A stretch of DNA of 64,000 bases from Catonia carolina (Eukaryota > Arthropoda > Insecta > Hemiptera > Achilidae), in contig JAQMRL010000003.1 in NCBI GenBank assembly GCA_035578175.1, positions 82,595,969 through 82,659,968 on the forward strand, in the 5' to 3' direction. The position numbers and the translations under genes were made by a program. This document shows, piece by piece, positions 46,423-59,300 of this stretch. The number at the start of each line of letters is the position of its first letter. Within the stretch, counting starts at the first letter, position 1. The notes beneath the pieces are model-generated. The model had not been told where the DNA came from. It did not search any database and saw only the letters and a list, made by a program, of their open reading frames with translations.

Positions 46423-47374
46423 TATTAAGTATTAACCCTTTGCCCTCTTTTGCCTAGTGAAGAGTTGTATGTTGGTCATTGCCAGTAATAATATTCTGAA
46501 TAATTTGTTATAATCATTTACATTGCAGTTGGCACCTTTATGTCATTTGTGTGATCTTTTGGACCTATTAAATTAATTAGAAACTCAAAATCTGTTGGTG
46601 ACATACTAGTAAAATTTTTGTAGAGACTGCTAACAGATTGAAATTTTAAATCTAAAAGTAACTGTTTACCACTATTCATTCTTCTGTTGTACAACTGTGT
46701 ATGCCACTATCGTCTTTGACGTTTCTTCTTTTTAACTAAATAGTCTATGACTGTATTAAGCTAAATAACTGTTTTTAACTAAATAGTCCATGACTGAATG
46801 TTGCTCCAGCAACATCCATTTATATAATAATAATTAAATTTATGATATTTCTCTCTGGCAAACTACAAGTAAACACCTGTACAGATTCTCAACAAAATCT
46901 GATGGACGGAATGGCAAAATGTTACGAACATTTGTTACACATCCCTTTATGTTGGGATGTCCTGTTATGATGCTGTTTTATACAACGGTGTTACATGTCT
47001 GGACACAGCTTTATAGTTAGGGAACGCTACTAAATACGCATGAAAATATAATTAAATCCTACAAAATAAAGGGAAAATATTATATAAATGACGTAATATT
47101 TTTATCACTTAAGAGTAATAGTAAACACCGTGACTTGGAAGCTTGTTTTTTCGTGAATCTAGTTATTAAAGAATTACCTTAAATTCAAATTCAGTTCACC
47201 TATTAATTTTTCCTTATAAAGCCCAAAATAAAATGTTAGTATTATATTATAAAAATCTGTATCACGTGAAGTATTTATGAATGATAAATATAAACCAGTG
47301 TGTGTGATTGGTGATATTTAACGTGTGAAATTTTTATTTGTAGGTATAATACATCCACATTAAAAATCCCAATA

Positions 47375-50300
47375 ATGGCCCACCGCCATTCATTTAACAG
47401 GACCAATTACAGGCCGAAAGGATATGAAATAGATAAAGAGTTTGAAAATTGGGATCCGATGAGTGAGGATTATAATGACAGAGAATTTAATAGTTATCGT
47501 AGAGGTCTTGGTGTTAAATTAGAATCACAACTACAATCAGGCTCAAGAAGGTAATAATTTTTTTTAGTTATTGTCATTTAATATAATGTACGAGGTGTGC
47601 TCCAAAAGTATCCCACCTTCCTTCAAATCTTCGCGCATTGACGTTATTCTTTGCCATCTGGCTTGTAGCATTCTTCTAAGTATCCGCAATTGATTGTACA
47701 ACATGCTCCCATCGGTCTTTCAACTTTCTAAAATAGTTTTGGAACTCAGTTTTTGGAATGGCCTTTAGCGCATTCGTCTCTATGTCGTCAAACCAGTGCC
47801 CTTTGAGTGAAATTTTTAGTTTTGAATCAACCAAAAGTTGCAGGGGGCTATGTCAGGACTGTATGGAGGCTTAAGCAAAGTTGTTTAACCCTTTTAAGAC
47901 TGTTCATAATTTTTTTGTTGGAACCAGTTATAAAAGACAAAACCAAAAAATGAAATTTTTTAGGGTTTCAGGATTTTGCTTGTAAAATCATTCATATTAA
48001 TGAATCCTTCCATTCTACCGCCAGTGTTGCCAACTCTGGATTTTTAAACAGTCTGAACCTTACCAAGGATATTTATAGACATTGATAAAAAAAATTAACT
48101 GCTGCGCGAGAATAACAGCTGTTAAGAAGACAATAATAGCGAGTGGGCGATCCTTTTCACATATTTCATGCAGGCAATAGATTGCCTGCTTGGTCTTTGT
48201 TGCATATTACGTGCGGTTGACATATCACCCGCTCGGTCCCAAAAGGGTTAATTGGTTGTTTTGTCAAAAATTGTTATACATAATGTTTGATGAATGTGCG
48301 GGCGCATCATCATGGTGAAGAAGCCAGTTGCCACTCGCCCAAAAATTATACCAAATTATTGGTTAAAGTTTTTGAAACACTTGTTTTTGGCATTCCAAGA
48401 TCACTTTCTAGTTTGTGTACAGTTAAATGACAATCTTCGTCAATCACAAGTCGCACTTGCTCAACATATTCCAGTGATATTGTAGTTGAAGGTCTACCAG
48501 AACTAAGGTCACTGTTAACAGACCTGCGGCCATTTTCGAACCATTTGAGTAATACAAGGATTTAAAAACAGGATAATTTATTAATACCAGCTAAGCCCTA
48601 CATATATTTTTTACTGTATTTGTAAGTTAATAAAATATACCGTAATATTTTTAATTTGGAACGAACAATTAAATTGTTATTAAAGAATGATTGATTCAGA
48701 TAACGCATTTAATTTTTTAAGGCTGGTTCCGCTTCTTCAGATGTTAAAAGTGGTCTGTGTTGTCAGATAATACAATCTATTTTAAGTCCTCTATTTCAAG
48801 TTGTGTATTTTATTTTTTATTCTCTATGTAAACTTAATTAAGTGTAATGCTCAAGTATGTTAAGTTTCATTTTCAGGTGTTAAGATTTACATTTATATTG
48901 TGCATTGTACTTAGGAGATTGTTGACTGAGCAAAGTTTTAAATTAGTCATGTGTTTGGTTTTTTCAGAGCTAATTCAAAAGATGGTTTCAAATTATTTGT
49001 GAAGAGCATACCAAAAGATATGAATCAGGTTCGTATTAATGTACAGATATTTGATTATTTTATATAAGTTACTATTCCCCTTCAAAAGTGAGATAGCTTG
49101 TGAAATGGAGTTTGATTTTGGTGTACTGTAGAGGGATTTTAGTTCCATCAAACCTTGTTGTAGGCCTATATTATATCAGTTTCCTAAGAAAGAAACACAG
49201 AATTTTATATTAATTGTAGTTAAATATTTTCCTGTTTACATGCATCATGTTATCATAAGATGTTTAAATGTAAGCAAAATTCTCTGCTCAGCTATTCGCT
49301 TTGTTGCAATGCATTTATGATTTGTTTTCATTAGTTATTTCTTGCATTTAATTGATTAGTTGTTAAATAATTTACAATAACAAGTATAATAATATATTTT
49401 TGTTTATTATATAATTTATATTCCATGTAATTTTTGCCTGCCTTCTGGGATCTGTTTTCAATTTTTACAACACAGGTGGCCCTATTTTATATTATTAAGT
49501 ATTATTGATGGCCTGAGAAAAGGATAATATCACTTAATTAAATATCATTGCCTTTTCTCTTTTAATCAGTTCCTCCTCTCGGCACTTACGTTGCTACTCC
49601 CTTCCTTCCAAAGATTTGTCTATCTCATCCCTAAAGGATCTCTTGGTTGTACTCCTTTTGCATCTCTCGAGGGATTCCATTTTTTTCACTCTATCAATTC
49701 CATCCATTTATTAAGATTCTTCTTTTTATGTCCTCGTTCCAAATTCTCTCCCACCTTTTTTATCTTTCTGCACTTTCTTCAGTATTCTTAGCTGCTTTTA
49801 TTTCACTTTGGTATGTTTTATTAACCCTTTCATAGGCCATCTTTAAAACCTGAATGGTAATCACCAGAGCCATTAATCGCTCGTTTATAAAAGTAAGAAA
49901 CAGTTCCAAGAAGGCAAAAATTCTACAAAAAAATAATAGTGTTTGAATTATTTAATAAAAAAATATATATTTGTGATTTTTGCAGTATTTAACTTATAAT
50001 GAATTAATAAATACAAGAAATTAATAATGAAGACAAAATAATAACGCACGACCAACAAACTGAACAGCCAAGTGGACATTGTTCATTGCTTCTGCTTGTA
50101 AACATCTTATGACTAGCATGGCCTGCCCGGCTTCGTACGCGAAACATGTGTAGGACCTAATCAATTTTTTTAAAATAAATATGTAACAGAAATTGTCTAG
50201 CTGCTAGATCAACTGTATATATACTCCAACGTACACATACGACATTTTGCCCCACGTACGTCTCTCGTCCTCATCAGACCCCTTTATCTATTTCAACAGC

Positions 50301-53300
50301 AATACCTACTCACATGTACCCACACACACACATATTTATGAAAATCTTCATTAGGGCCTTTAGGGTTATCATTTCTTAAAATTTAAAAAGAAAATGTTGT
50401 GAATATAAATATGAATATGCTGTCAAAATTTCATGAAAATCCATTCAGTAGTTTTGGAAATTAGCCTGCACAAAAAAACATGCTTTGTCTTTATAATATT
50501 AGTATAGATAACGCTATTTAAATAAAACTCGACTTTCACCAACTGGGGACAAAACATTCTCTGTTTTGTTCTGAAAATTTCTTTTAAGTCCAATTGTTTT
50601 GCATTACTGCTAATGCAGACGATGAGAAGGATGATAGATTAAGATGGGCGATGAAAAAAGTCCAGACCGAATCTGGAATCAAACCTGGGACCCCAGTGTA
50701 GAAGCCAGTGCTGCGCTAACCATTATTGATGCAGATCTCAAAGATGTAACGGTTATCGACTTGCAGTGTGCTAAAGTTTAAATTGTATTTTGCGTGATAA
50801 CGCCAGTCGTTGCTCTGCTAGTGCAATATACAGAAGGGTGATATCTCCTCGATACCTGTAAAAAGGGTTAATGACCATAATCTTGGCTTCATATGTCATA
50901 ATTCTCTTGATAATAGTGGCAAAAAAAATTTGGTTATTTATTTCTGTTTAAATAACAGGAATTTTTTTTTTTTGCTTATTACAATGTAATGTGTGCTCAT
51001 TATTTCATGATTTATCAACAATTCTAGAATATTGTAACAGTCAGTTTTACCTGCAGACATTTAAAAGAGCTGATTAATCAAATCAGATGTTAATTTAAAA
51101 ATAAATGATTTTAAAAATTTACTGTTCGAATAATTTGTTATGTATTTTCCAAATTCTCTTTTTATACAACAAAATAAAGTAAAAATTTGCGAATAAACTC
51201 AATCTATTAAATAATATTAAATTTTGTTTGTTGATTTAACAATAATTTTGCATTTTATTTTATTTATTAGTGGTGAGTATGAGTTTGATACAGGTCATGG
51301 ATAACATTGTTTAACAATGGAAATGAAAATTTTAATTAATTGGAATTTGAATACCAAACCTACCACATGTACTGTAAAGAATCTGTTAAATGTTTTATTA
51401 TACCAACATCATTATAAATTATTTCGTTATAGTCGGTGCTGTTTCTAACTAAACTAATTACAACTAGATACTTTATTTTCAAAATTTTGTTCATATAGAG
51501 TCAATAATTTTTCATTTAAACAATAATATTTTTAATAAAATCAATTTCATTCTCTCTGACATTTTGTTTTCTTTATCAGTAGTATATATACTGAAGTCAC
51601 GAGATTTTCTTTTGCGTATGTATGGGCTATGAGGAAGGGAATTGAAATATTTGCAGTACTGCTAACTTCAACAGTGAGACACTCCTCGTACATTTCACTA
51701 CCGTGCAGTTTCTACATACATTTTTTAAGCTGTAATTTATTCCGAGAAAATTTTTTCTTCATAAACCTTATAAAAAATAAATGTGACCTGTAACTTTGCC
51801 TATAGCTTAATTAAATGACAAGAAATGTTTGATTTACTGTAATTACGAATGAATCGCCTTCTTTACTATTGCTTTCACCGGCGTTTTCATTACCAGTCTC
51901 TCTAATATCTACCCAACCGTTTTCTTTTTATTACCAGATGACAATAAAACTGTTAAAGAATAGCTTCTTCATGTCCTTAACTTCCTTCTTTATTTTTCAA
52001 ATTGTGGAAAGAGAAACATCACAGTAGTTAGCCGCTAGCTCACGACTTTTGTTAAGAGGCACGGATGGGCATTTTTATTTAGCCTTAACTTCACAACATT
52101 TTATTACATCGCATATTAGATTTCGTTCAGCACTGTGAATAGTTCGACCACGTTTTCGAGAAAACATTTCTGTTTATGGTAACAAACAGTTATATTCGTA
52201 CAGTTAACCTACAAAAGGTTCAGCGATATACTGTATATGCTCTGGGTATAATATAAGTTGTTATGTTTGTCTTACTGAAATTAAAGCAGTCGTGCATGCG
52301 CACTGATGCTTTTCCCCCTTTACCCCTCGTTGCAAACAAGAGCAAACTTGTGATTCAAGTGACTATACCCGGCCGCATTGGCATAGTTGGTAATATGCTC
52401 ACCTCTCATCATGCAGTCTTGGGTTCGAATCCCATTCAGGCACGGCATATTTTCATACGTTACAAAAAATAATTTCATCCTTCACCATCTGCATTAGCAG
52501 TAATTGCAGAATAGTCTGACGTTAAACCAAAAAAAAAACATATGCAGAAAAAAATTATGAGTAGTAATTCAGTAATTTTAATAAAATTAAATTTGTTTTC
52601 ATAAATATTAAATAGTTTTATTTACAGTATGGAGTAATTTTTTGGGTTTTTGTTGTATGTCTTAAATTTATGAACGCTCTTTCCAAATAATTAAAATATT
52701 TAGTGAAAAATATCTGGTGAAGATATTGAATAACAAACCAGTGAGAAAATACCGTTGCTCTTCCTATTGATGTTTGAAGATGATAACTTTTTGTTTTTAT
52801 GAGGCCTTGTAAAAGGAGGAAGGTTTGTCCATCTGTATCTTTTAAAGATTCTCGTATTTAATTAAATCAACTGTAAATGATAAGTAAATAGCCAATGAAA
52901 GATATTAGTGTAATTATTAATACTACTTTACATCCACATATGAATATTATTGTCTATTTATATCTTATTTTATTTTTCAGGAAGCCGTTTACAATGTATT
53001 CTCTCGTTGCGGAAAAGTCACAAATTTATTCCTTGGATCAACGAATGGACCCCTTAATTGGGCACATGTCTCATTTAGTAATGAAAGGTATCTACAATTC
53101 TAATGGTTTTCACAGTTGATAAACTCTGCTGGTCCATGCGTTTAGACCAATCAGAATATTGGCCAGCATTGTCAGATTGTATAAATGTATCAGCTTGACA
53201 AACATTATGTGTACATGCGTATAACAGCTGCAGTAGTTCACTCGTGTCTTGCATCTCATACTGTACATATCGATTATAGAGCGCGTTAACATGTAGTACT

Positions 53301-56300
53301 TTATAATATAATCAGCTAGTTGTATGTTCATAAGTTATAATTGTTATGGATAGACCAAAAAAATGGCTGACGTAATATACCGTGCGTTCGGAAAGTCGCT
53401 GTGCACTGGAATTGTGACTATGGATTTATGAAAATATGTATAAAGAAATGACTAAGCATTTTGGAAAAAAATTTATTCAATACCTTAATTACATTGTTAA
53501 ACCGTGATTACATTGTTTATAGAAGGTGCTCGAAATGACCTCCATTGGCATCAATACAGCATTGCACTCGTTTCATTTTGTTTGCAAACACCTTTCGCAA
53601 CTGAAGAACAGTGATTCCTTGAATGTATGCCGTTATTGCGGCTTTAAGTTCGTCAATCGTGTGTGGTCTGTTCCGATACACAGTTTGTTTCGCCGCACCC
53701 CATAAAAAGAAATCGGGGGGAGTCAGATCAGGAGATCTTGCAGGCCACAAATTCTTTGAAATTATTCGTTCACCAAACACGTTGCGCAGGAAAGCCATTG
53801 AGATGTTAGATGTATGTGCTGTTGCCCCGTCTTGTTGGAACCAACCATTATTCATTTCCACTTGTGTTATTTGATGCGTAAAGTTCTCTAAAATATCAAA
53901 ACAATAACGTTCACTATTGATTGTGTTTGCAAAAAAAATTGGTCCAACAATACGTGCTCTACTCACAGCAACCCTGACTCCAATTTTTGCTTCGCGTAAG
54001 GACTGTTCATGTAAAGCGCAAGGGTTAGTTGTCGACCATACTCGAGTATTTTGTGAACTTATATACCCTCCCAAGTGAAACCACGCTTCATCTGTATAAA
54101 ACGTTACGTCAAGGATGTCTTCGGAATTTTGGTTGATGAAACGTTGAAACCAATGACAATAATTTAGTCTCTTGTCATTATCTGAAGGTTTCAGCTCTTG
54201 AACACACCTCACTTTGTATGGGAATAGTTTAAGTTCTTGTCTGACAGCTTTATGTGCGGTAGCAAGTCCGATATTATGCTGTTGTGTTAACTTACGCATT
54301 GATTTTTTTGGACTTTGTGCCATAGAATCAGAAATATCCAGCAGCTTTTGTTCGTCTAGCTTAGGGGGCCTACCACTACGTTCAGCGTCCTCAACAGAGC
54401 CAGTTGCCCGAAATTTTTCTATCAGTGTTCGTACTGCATTACGGTGAGGAATAATTGAATCTGGAAACTTTTCAGAAAATTTGCGCTTCACTAAATCACT
54501 GTACTTGTCACCTTCGCGAAATACGTATTCAACGAGGAAAATGCGCTCCTCTACTGAAAGAACCATCGCGTCCAACAACAAAAAACGTGCAACAGAACTG
54601 CAATAAATGAAACATATACAACTTCAACTCAATGACTGACAGGCCTCGACGTGTTCGGCAACAATTGAACAGCACAGAGCTACCAACCTAGCCATGAAAT
54701 TATTCCCTGTCATGTCACTTGGTGCACAGCGACTTTCAGAACGCATGGTATAAAAGAGCTACGAGAGCAAGTATTGGCAACGTTGCTTTCAAGTCATTGG
54801 CTTGCTATAATTAGGTAGGGGGCAATGCTTACATTTAGAGCTCATCAGCTTTAAAAAATTGTGTTGTTGTTAACATTATTTTCTCCATGTTAATAATATT
54901 GGAAAATATACAAAATGGTGAATCCTTGCGGTAGTTATTGAGGTGTGGATGTCATCGTTGTATTTGGGTGAATCAGTGAGGCTTCATATCCGTACAGTGC
55001 TGTACACATTCACAAACAAATTCTTGTAATGCACCCTGCTAACCATTTAATTTATTAAGTACCATATAAAAAAAATTTCTCGCTAACCTATTTGTGGTTG
55101 CCTTTTAGTTTTCTTTTAAAAAACTTATGTTTGTTTCAAAGGTGTAAGTTACTTTTAAGAAGATGGTACCACTGAAACATACGTAAGTTTTTTTAAAAAG
55201 GAAATTTAAAGGCAACTATAAATAGGTAAAATTTGTATTATGTATCATTTATATTTTAATGCTGTACACTATTAACTATTAATAGTGATAAGTTATTTTA
55301 ACCCTTAAAGCCTCAAGGTAATGATGTATTGTTACCCCTATAACTTCTGCTAAAAGGTTCAAGATACTGATATATCGTTATTTTGAATTTAGGCATAATA
55401 TAATGAATTTCGCTTACGTTTTTGAGCTGCTTTGATTTCTACTCCGTTACTTACACGTGTTTCAGTGTATAAAAATTTGATACAGATGACTGAAGATGTA
55501 ATATCTTAACATTTTAATTAAATTTTTTTTAGTTCGGTGGATCCACCGAAACATGTGTAAGTAGTAGATAGTAGAAATCAAGGCAGCTTAAAAATGTTAT
55601 TGAGATTTATTATGTAAAATAGAATTGATTTCAAGCTGCAGAATGCATTATAAAAAATTATTTTTGAATATTAGACATAATAGTTTTTCATTTTTAATAA
55701 GAGATAGCACTAGTAACATACAAAATTAAAGAAAATCGATCAGAGAAGGCATCAGTGTTCTTTATGTTGTGTAGTTGCGATGAAATGAATGTGTCAGTCA
55801 AGGTTCTGTAGAATGGTTATCGATCTATAGCATGCCAAAATTTAAACTGCATTTCATGAGATATCTTGTCGTTCCTCTGCTAGTGCAGTACACAGGAGGC
55901 GAGATATCCCATTGACACTCGTGACACGGTTAAGAACAATTTTTTAAAAATGGAGGAAGAAGCGAATACTTAACTAGGTGGAATGAAAAGGAGGAAGATA
56001 GGAAAAAATGAAAAATCAGAAAATGTGTTAAAATTGTTTAATCGATTTCATAACTTAACAACAATGGCAAGGTTACCTGTGTAATTATTATGGTCTTTAG
56101 AAAGGACAGGAAGCTACCAGGAGCGTCACTGCTTTCTAAATGGTTTTGTAAACACACTGCATGCGATATGGGGTTTAAATTAACATTGCACTATTTTTAC
56201 ATTTGTTCTTAAGTTGTTCATGTTTTATTTTAGTGGTGTTGAGTAGAATCATGTAAGTATATATTTTGTATTTTTTTTATTTATAGAGAAGCAGAGAAGG

Positions 56301-59300
56301 CAATAAAAGGTTTACATAAAACAGCACCGTTCTTTTTCCATGTACAATATTGTGAAGATAGCGAAAGCAAACAAAAGAGGCTTTCTAATAAACTTTCATT
56401 ATCTGATGACAGTTCAGTCGGCCAACCAGTGAGAAGGTAAGCTTTATTAAAGTTTGGTTTATTTTTTACCCCCGACGAAAAAAAGGGGTGTTATAAGTTT
56501 AACGTTAGTATCTGTGCTGTGTGTCTTTGGCACTGTAGCTCCTGAACTGATTTTTATTTAGTTTTTTTTTATTCAAAGGTGACTTGATAGAGAGTATTCT
56601 TAGCTATGATTAAAAAAAAAGCGTAGGCCTGTAGAAATACTGTCCTCAAAATTGTTATCATCGCGTGGTTTATCTGTCTATCTACTGATGGTGACTACAT
56701 TCAAAGTTAGTTGTCTCTTATGTTTTATTAAAATGGTTTTAATTGCTTTTTTGAAGAATCGGTAATTTTATAACATTACACTTTGGTTCAGATATAAAGA
56801 TTTTTGCTTATAAAAAATTTACATGTTTGCGATTTATGGATTATTTTTCAAATTTTTCTTGAATGATTATTATGGTTGCCAATGTCCGAAGTGGATAGAC
56901 TATAAGAAGATCTATAATGGAAAGGTGGATTATAATTGAAATCATGGGAATATGAGCTTTTCTGCGATTGCAAGACTGCCAGACTTAGTCACTTCACCAG
57001 ATTTATTAATTAGTCAAGGTCATTTACTTAGGTTAAATTCAAACTTTGTTCGACTATAGTTGTTTCCTTTTTAATTATCATGAATACAGAATTTCCAGTT
57101 TTATTAATTCCTTTTTGTTGTGACTTTTCTTGTGTTATTACTACTATGACCACTTTTTTTGTTATTGTTCTTGTAATTTTTAATTACGTTTAGCCATACA
57201 TGCCAACTTTGGAAACTTGCTTACCAGTAGTCCATCAACTAACCCCCCTCCCCACCCATACAAATTCGATTGCATTTCGGGCAAAAGCCAAGTTAAAACA
57301 TTTCAAGATATAATAAAACAAAAACAGTAAAAAAGTACAGTATAAAAGACGTTTTTTATGCTTACGTCAATGAACTAGTTAATTTCCTGCCCTTTATGAA
57401 TAATATTATGCACCAGAAGTAAGCTACTTTACACAAATTTAAACCGTTTTTAAAGTTGACTGGTCTTAAAAAATTGTTTTTATTTTTTAATTCACTGAAC
57501 TTATTATAAAATAGTTCATAAAAAAAGTTTACTTAAATTACTTATTTTTATTAAGGTCTTAGTATCAGATATATGCACCAGAAGTCACTATACACTAATT
57601 TCAACTGTTTTTAAAGTTTAACTGGTCTTAACAACTAACTTGTAACTTGTTTTTAATTCACTAAAATTATAATAAAATAGTTTATAAGAAACCTAATTTA
57701 CTTAGTTTTTGTAAGGTCCTTGTAACAAGCTTTGTCACAAAACTGTTTTATTAATACCAAACTGTTTTTTCCAGATTGGGAATGGGACGTGGTGTTACTC
57801 GAGAAGCAGCTGATATTAGATTTCATGGAGTGAACCCACAGCGCTTTTATACTGATTTTGGTACACCAGATGATGATTTGGATGACAATTTCAGTTATAC
57901 TCCAGGTTTTTTCGATGCTTACGATGGTGGACCATTTGAAAACACAAACAAAATAATCGAACCACTGATAAGGGTGAACAATGTAGACGGTTGTCGAAGG
58001 GTTTCTTTAGGTCGAGGATTTTACACTTTAGGAAGGTTTGTATTTTTTTCAGATAATAAATAAATGAGGCATCAGATAGGTGTGGTTTATTGCAAATTGT
58101 ACGCCATGGTAAAATGAAAAGTTTTGGGAACACGTGGCTTTAGAAGAATTTCTTCTCCCGTTATCTATCCCTTCTGTATAGAAGCATCTCTAAATTTTCC
58201 AAAATTTTTCATATCCATCACCTACATCCTCAGCTCACTTAAATTCTTACTATTTTTCATCCCAGCCTTCTCATGCATTCAATTTACTCCTCTTCCTTTC
58301 CAGTTAATGTTTTATTCCTTGCTCCAAAAAAAATCAGATTACTCTTTCATTTCCAATAATTGTCAGACATTCATTCATTTTTTCCTTTAAATTCTCTGGA
58401 TGGTTTCAAAATTTCACTTCATGTGGGTTATCAGCCCCACATCAAAACTACCTTGGGGAGGGGTTGCCTCCTTAGTCACCTGGACTTACTGAATTTGAGG
58501 TTTTCTCCTATGTAATTTCACAAGATCGGTGTATTTTGCTGATATTTCTTGACACCTTTACATTTTCATGTCACCGGAGTGACATGAACCGTTAGGGATT
58601 AAGATCTCTGCCAAATCATTGATAGCAAAAACCCTGATGAACAAATCCACAATCAACCAATGCAGATCTGTTCACTGTAATTACTGAAGCCCAGTGTCTG
58701 TGAGATTAGAGTGCAAGAGACTTAAAAGAAATCTAATAAAGTGAAAAAAAATTGGAAGGATGCATGCAAAAAAGTGCTCAGGGAGTGATTTGTGTTTTAT
58801 TAGAGTACAGGATAGATAGCAAAACAATATTTATTTTTTATTTATTTTGTGAACAGAAAGTTAGAGGATTGTATAGAAAGGGCTGATGCAGTAAATGATA
58901 AAATGGATCGATATGAACAGAATATTTCCATATATTTTAGCATTTGTTATTTTTTATTTTATTTTTATTTTTTTGTCATCGGTCTCTCAACTGGTTTGAT
59001 GCATTTCTCCAAGCTGTTCTATCTTGCGAAAGTCGATTCATATCTACATAACTGTAACACCCTATATCTTTCGTAATTTGCTTTATATATTCTAATCTTT
59101 GCCTCCCTCTACAATTTACTCCCTCCATTATTGATAGCCCAATACCTGGATGTCATAAGATACGCCCCACTAGCCTATCTCTTCTTTTGGTGTTAAGATG
59201 CTTCCATATACTTCTTTTTTCATCCACTCGCCTAAGAACCTCTAAATTACTTATTTTGTCCACCCACCTAATCTTTAACATTATCCTATAACAACACATT

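Larger units (their letters stand above)
53106..54859. mobile_element. MITE copy interrupted by a mariner element
   Basis: Halves 53106-53379 and 54749-54859 match 17724-18112 in order, with ends TTTTCACAGTTGATAAACTC and GAGCTCATCAGCTTTAAAAA. It begins about 18 bases after the splice donor of RRM-gene exon 3. Confidence 0.75.

Noticed and set aside
52368..52440. Possible tRNA gene with a good B-box (GGTTCGAATCC)
   Set aside because: Same body and A-tail as other copies (31.7 kb, 34.3 kb); the arms do not form a convincing cloverleaf. It is a SINE.
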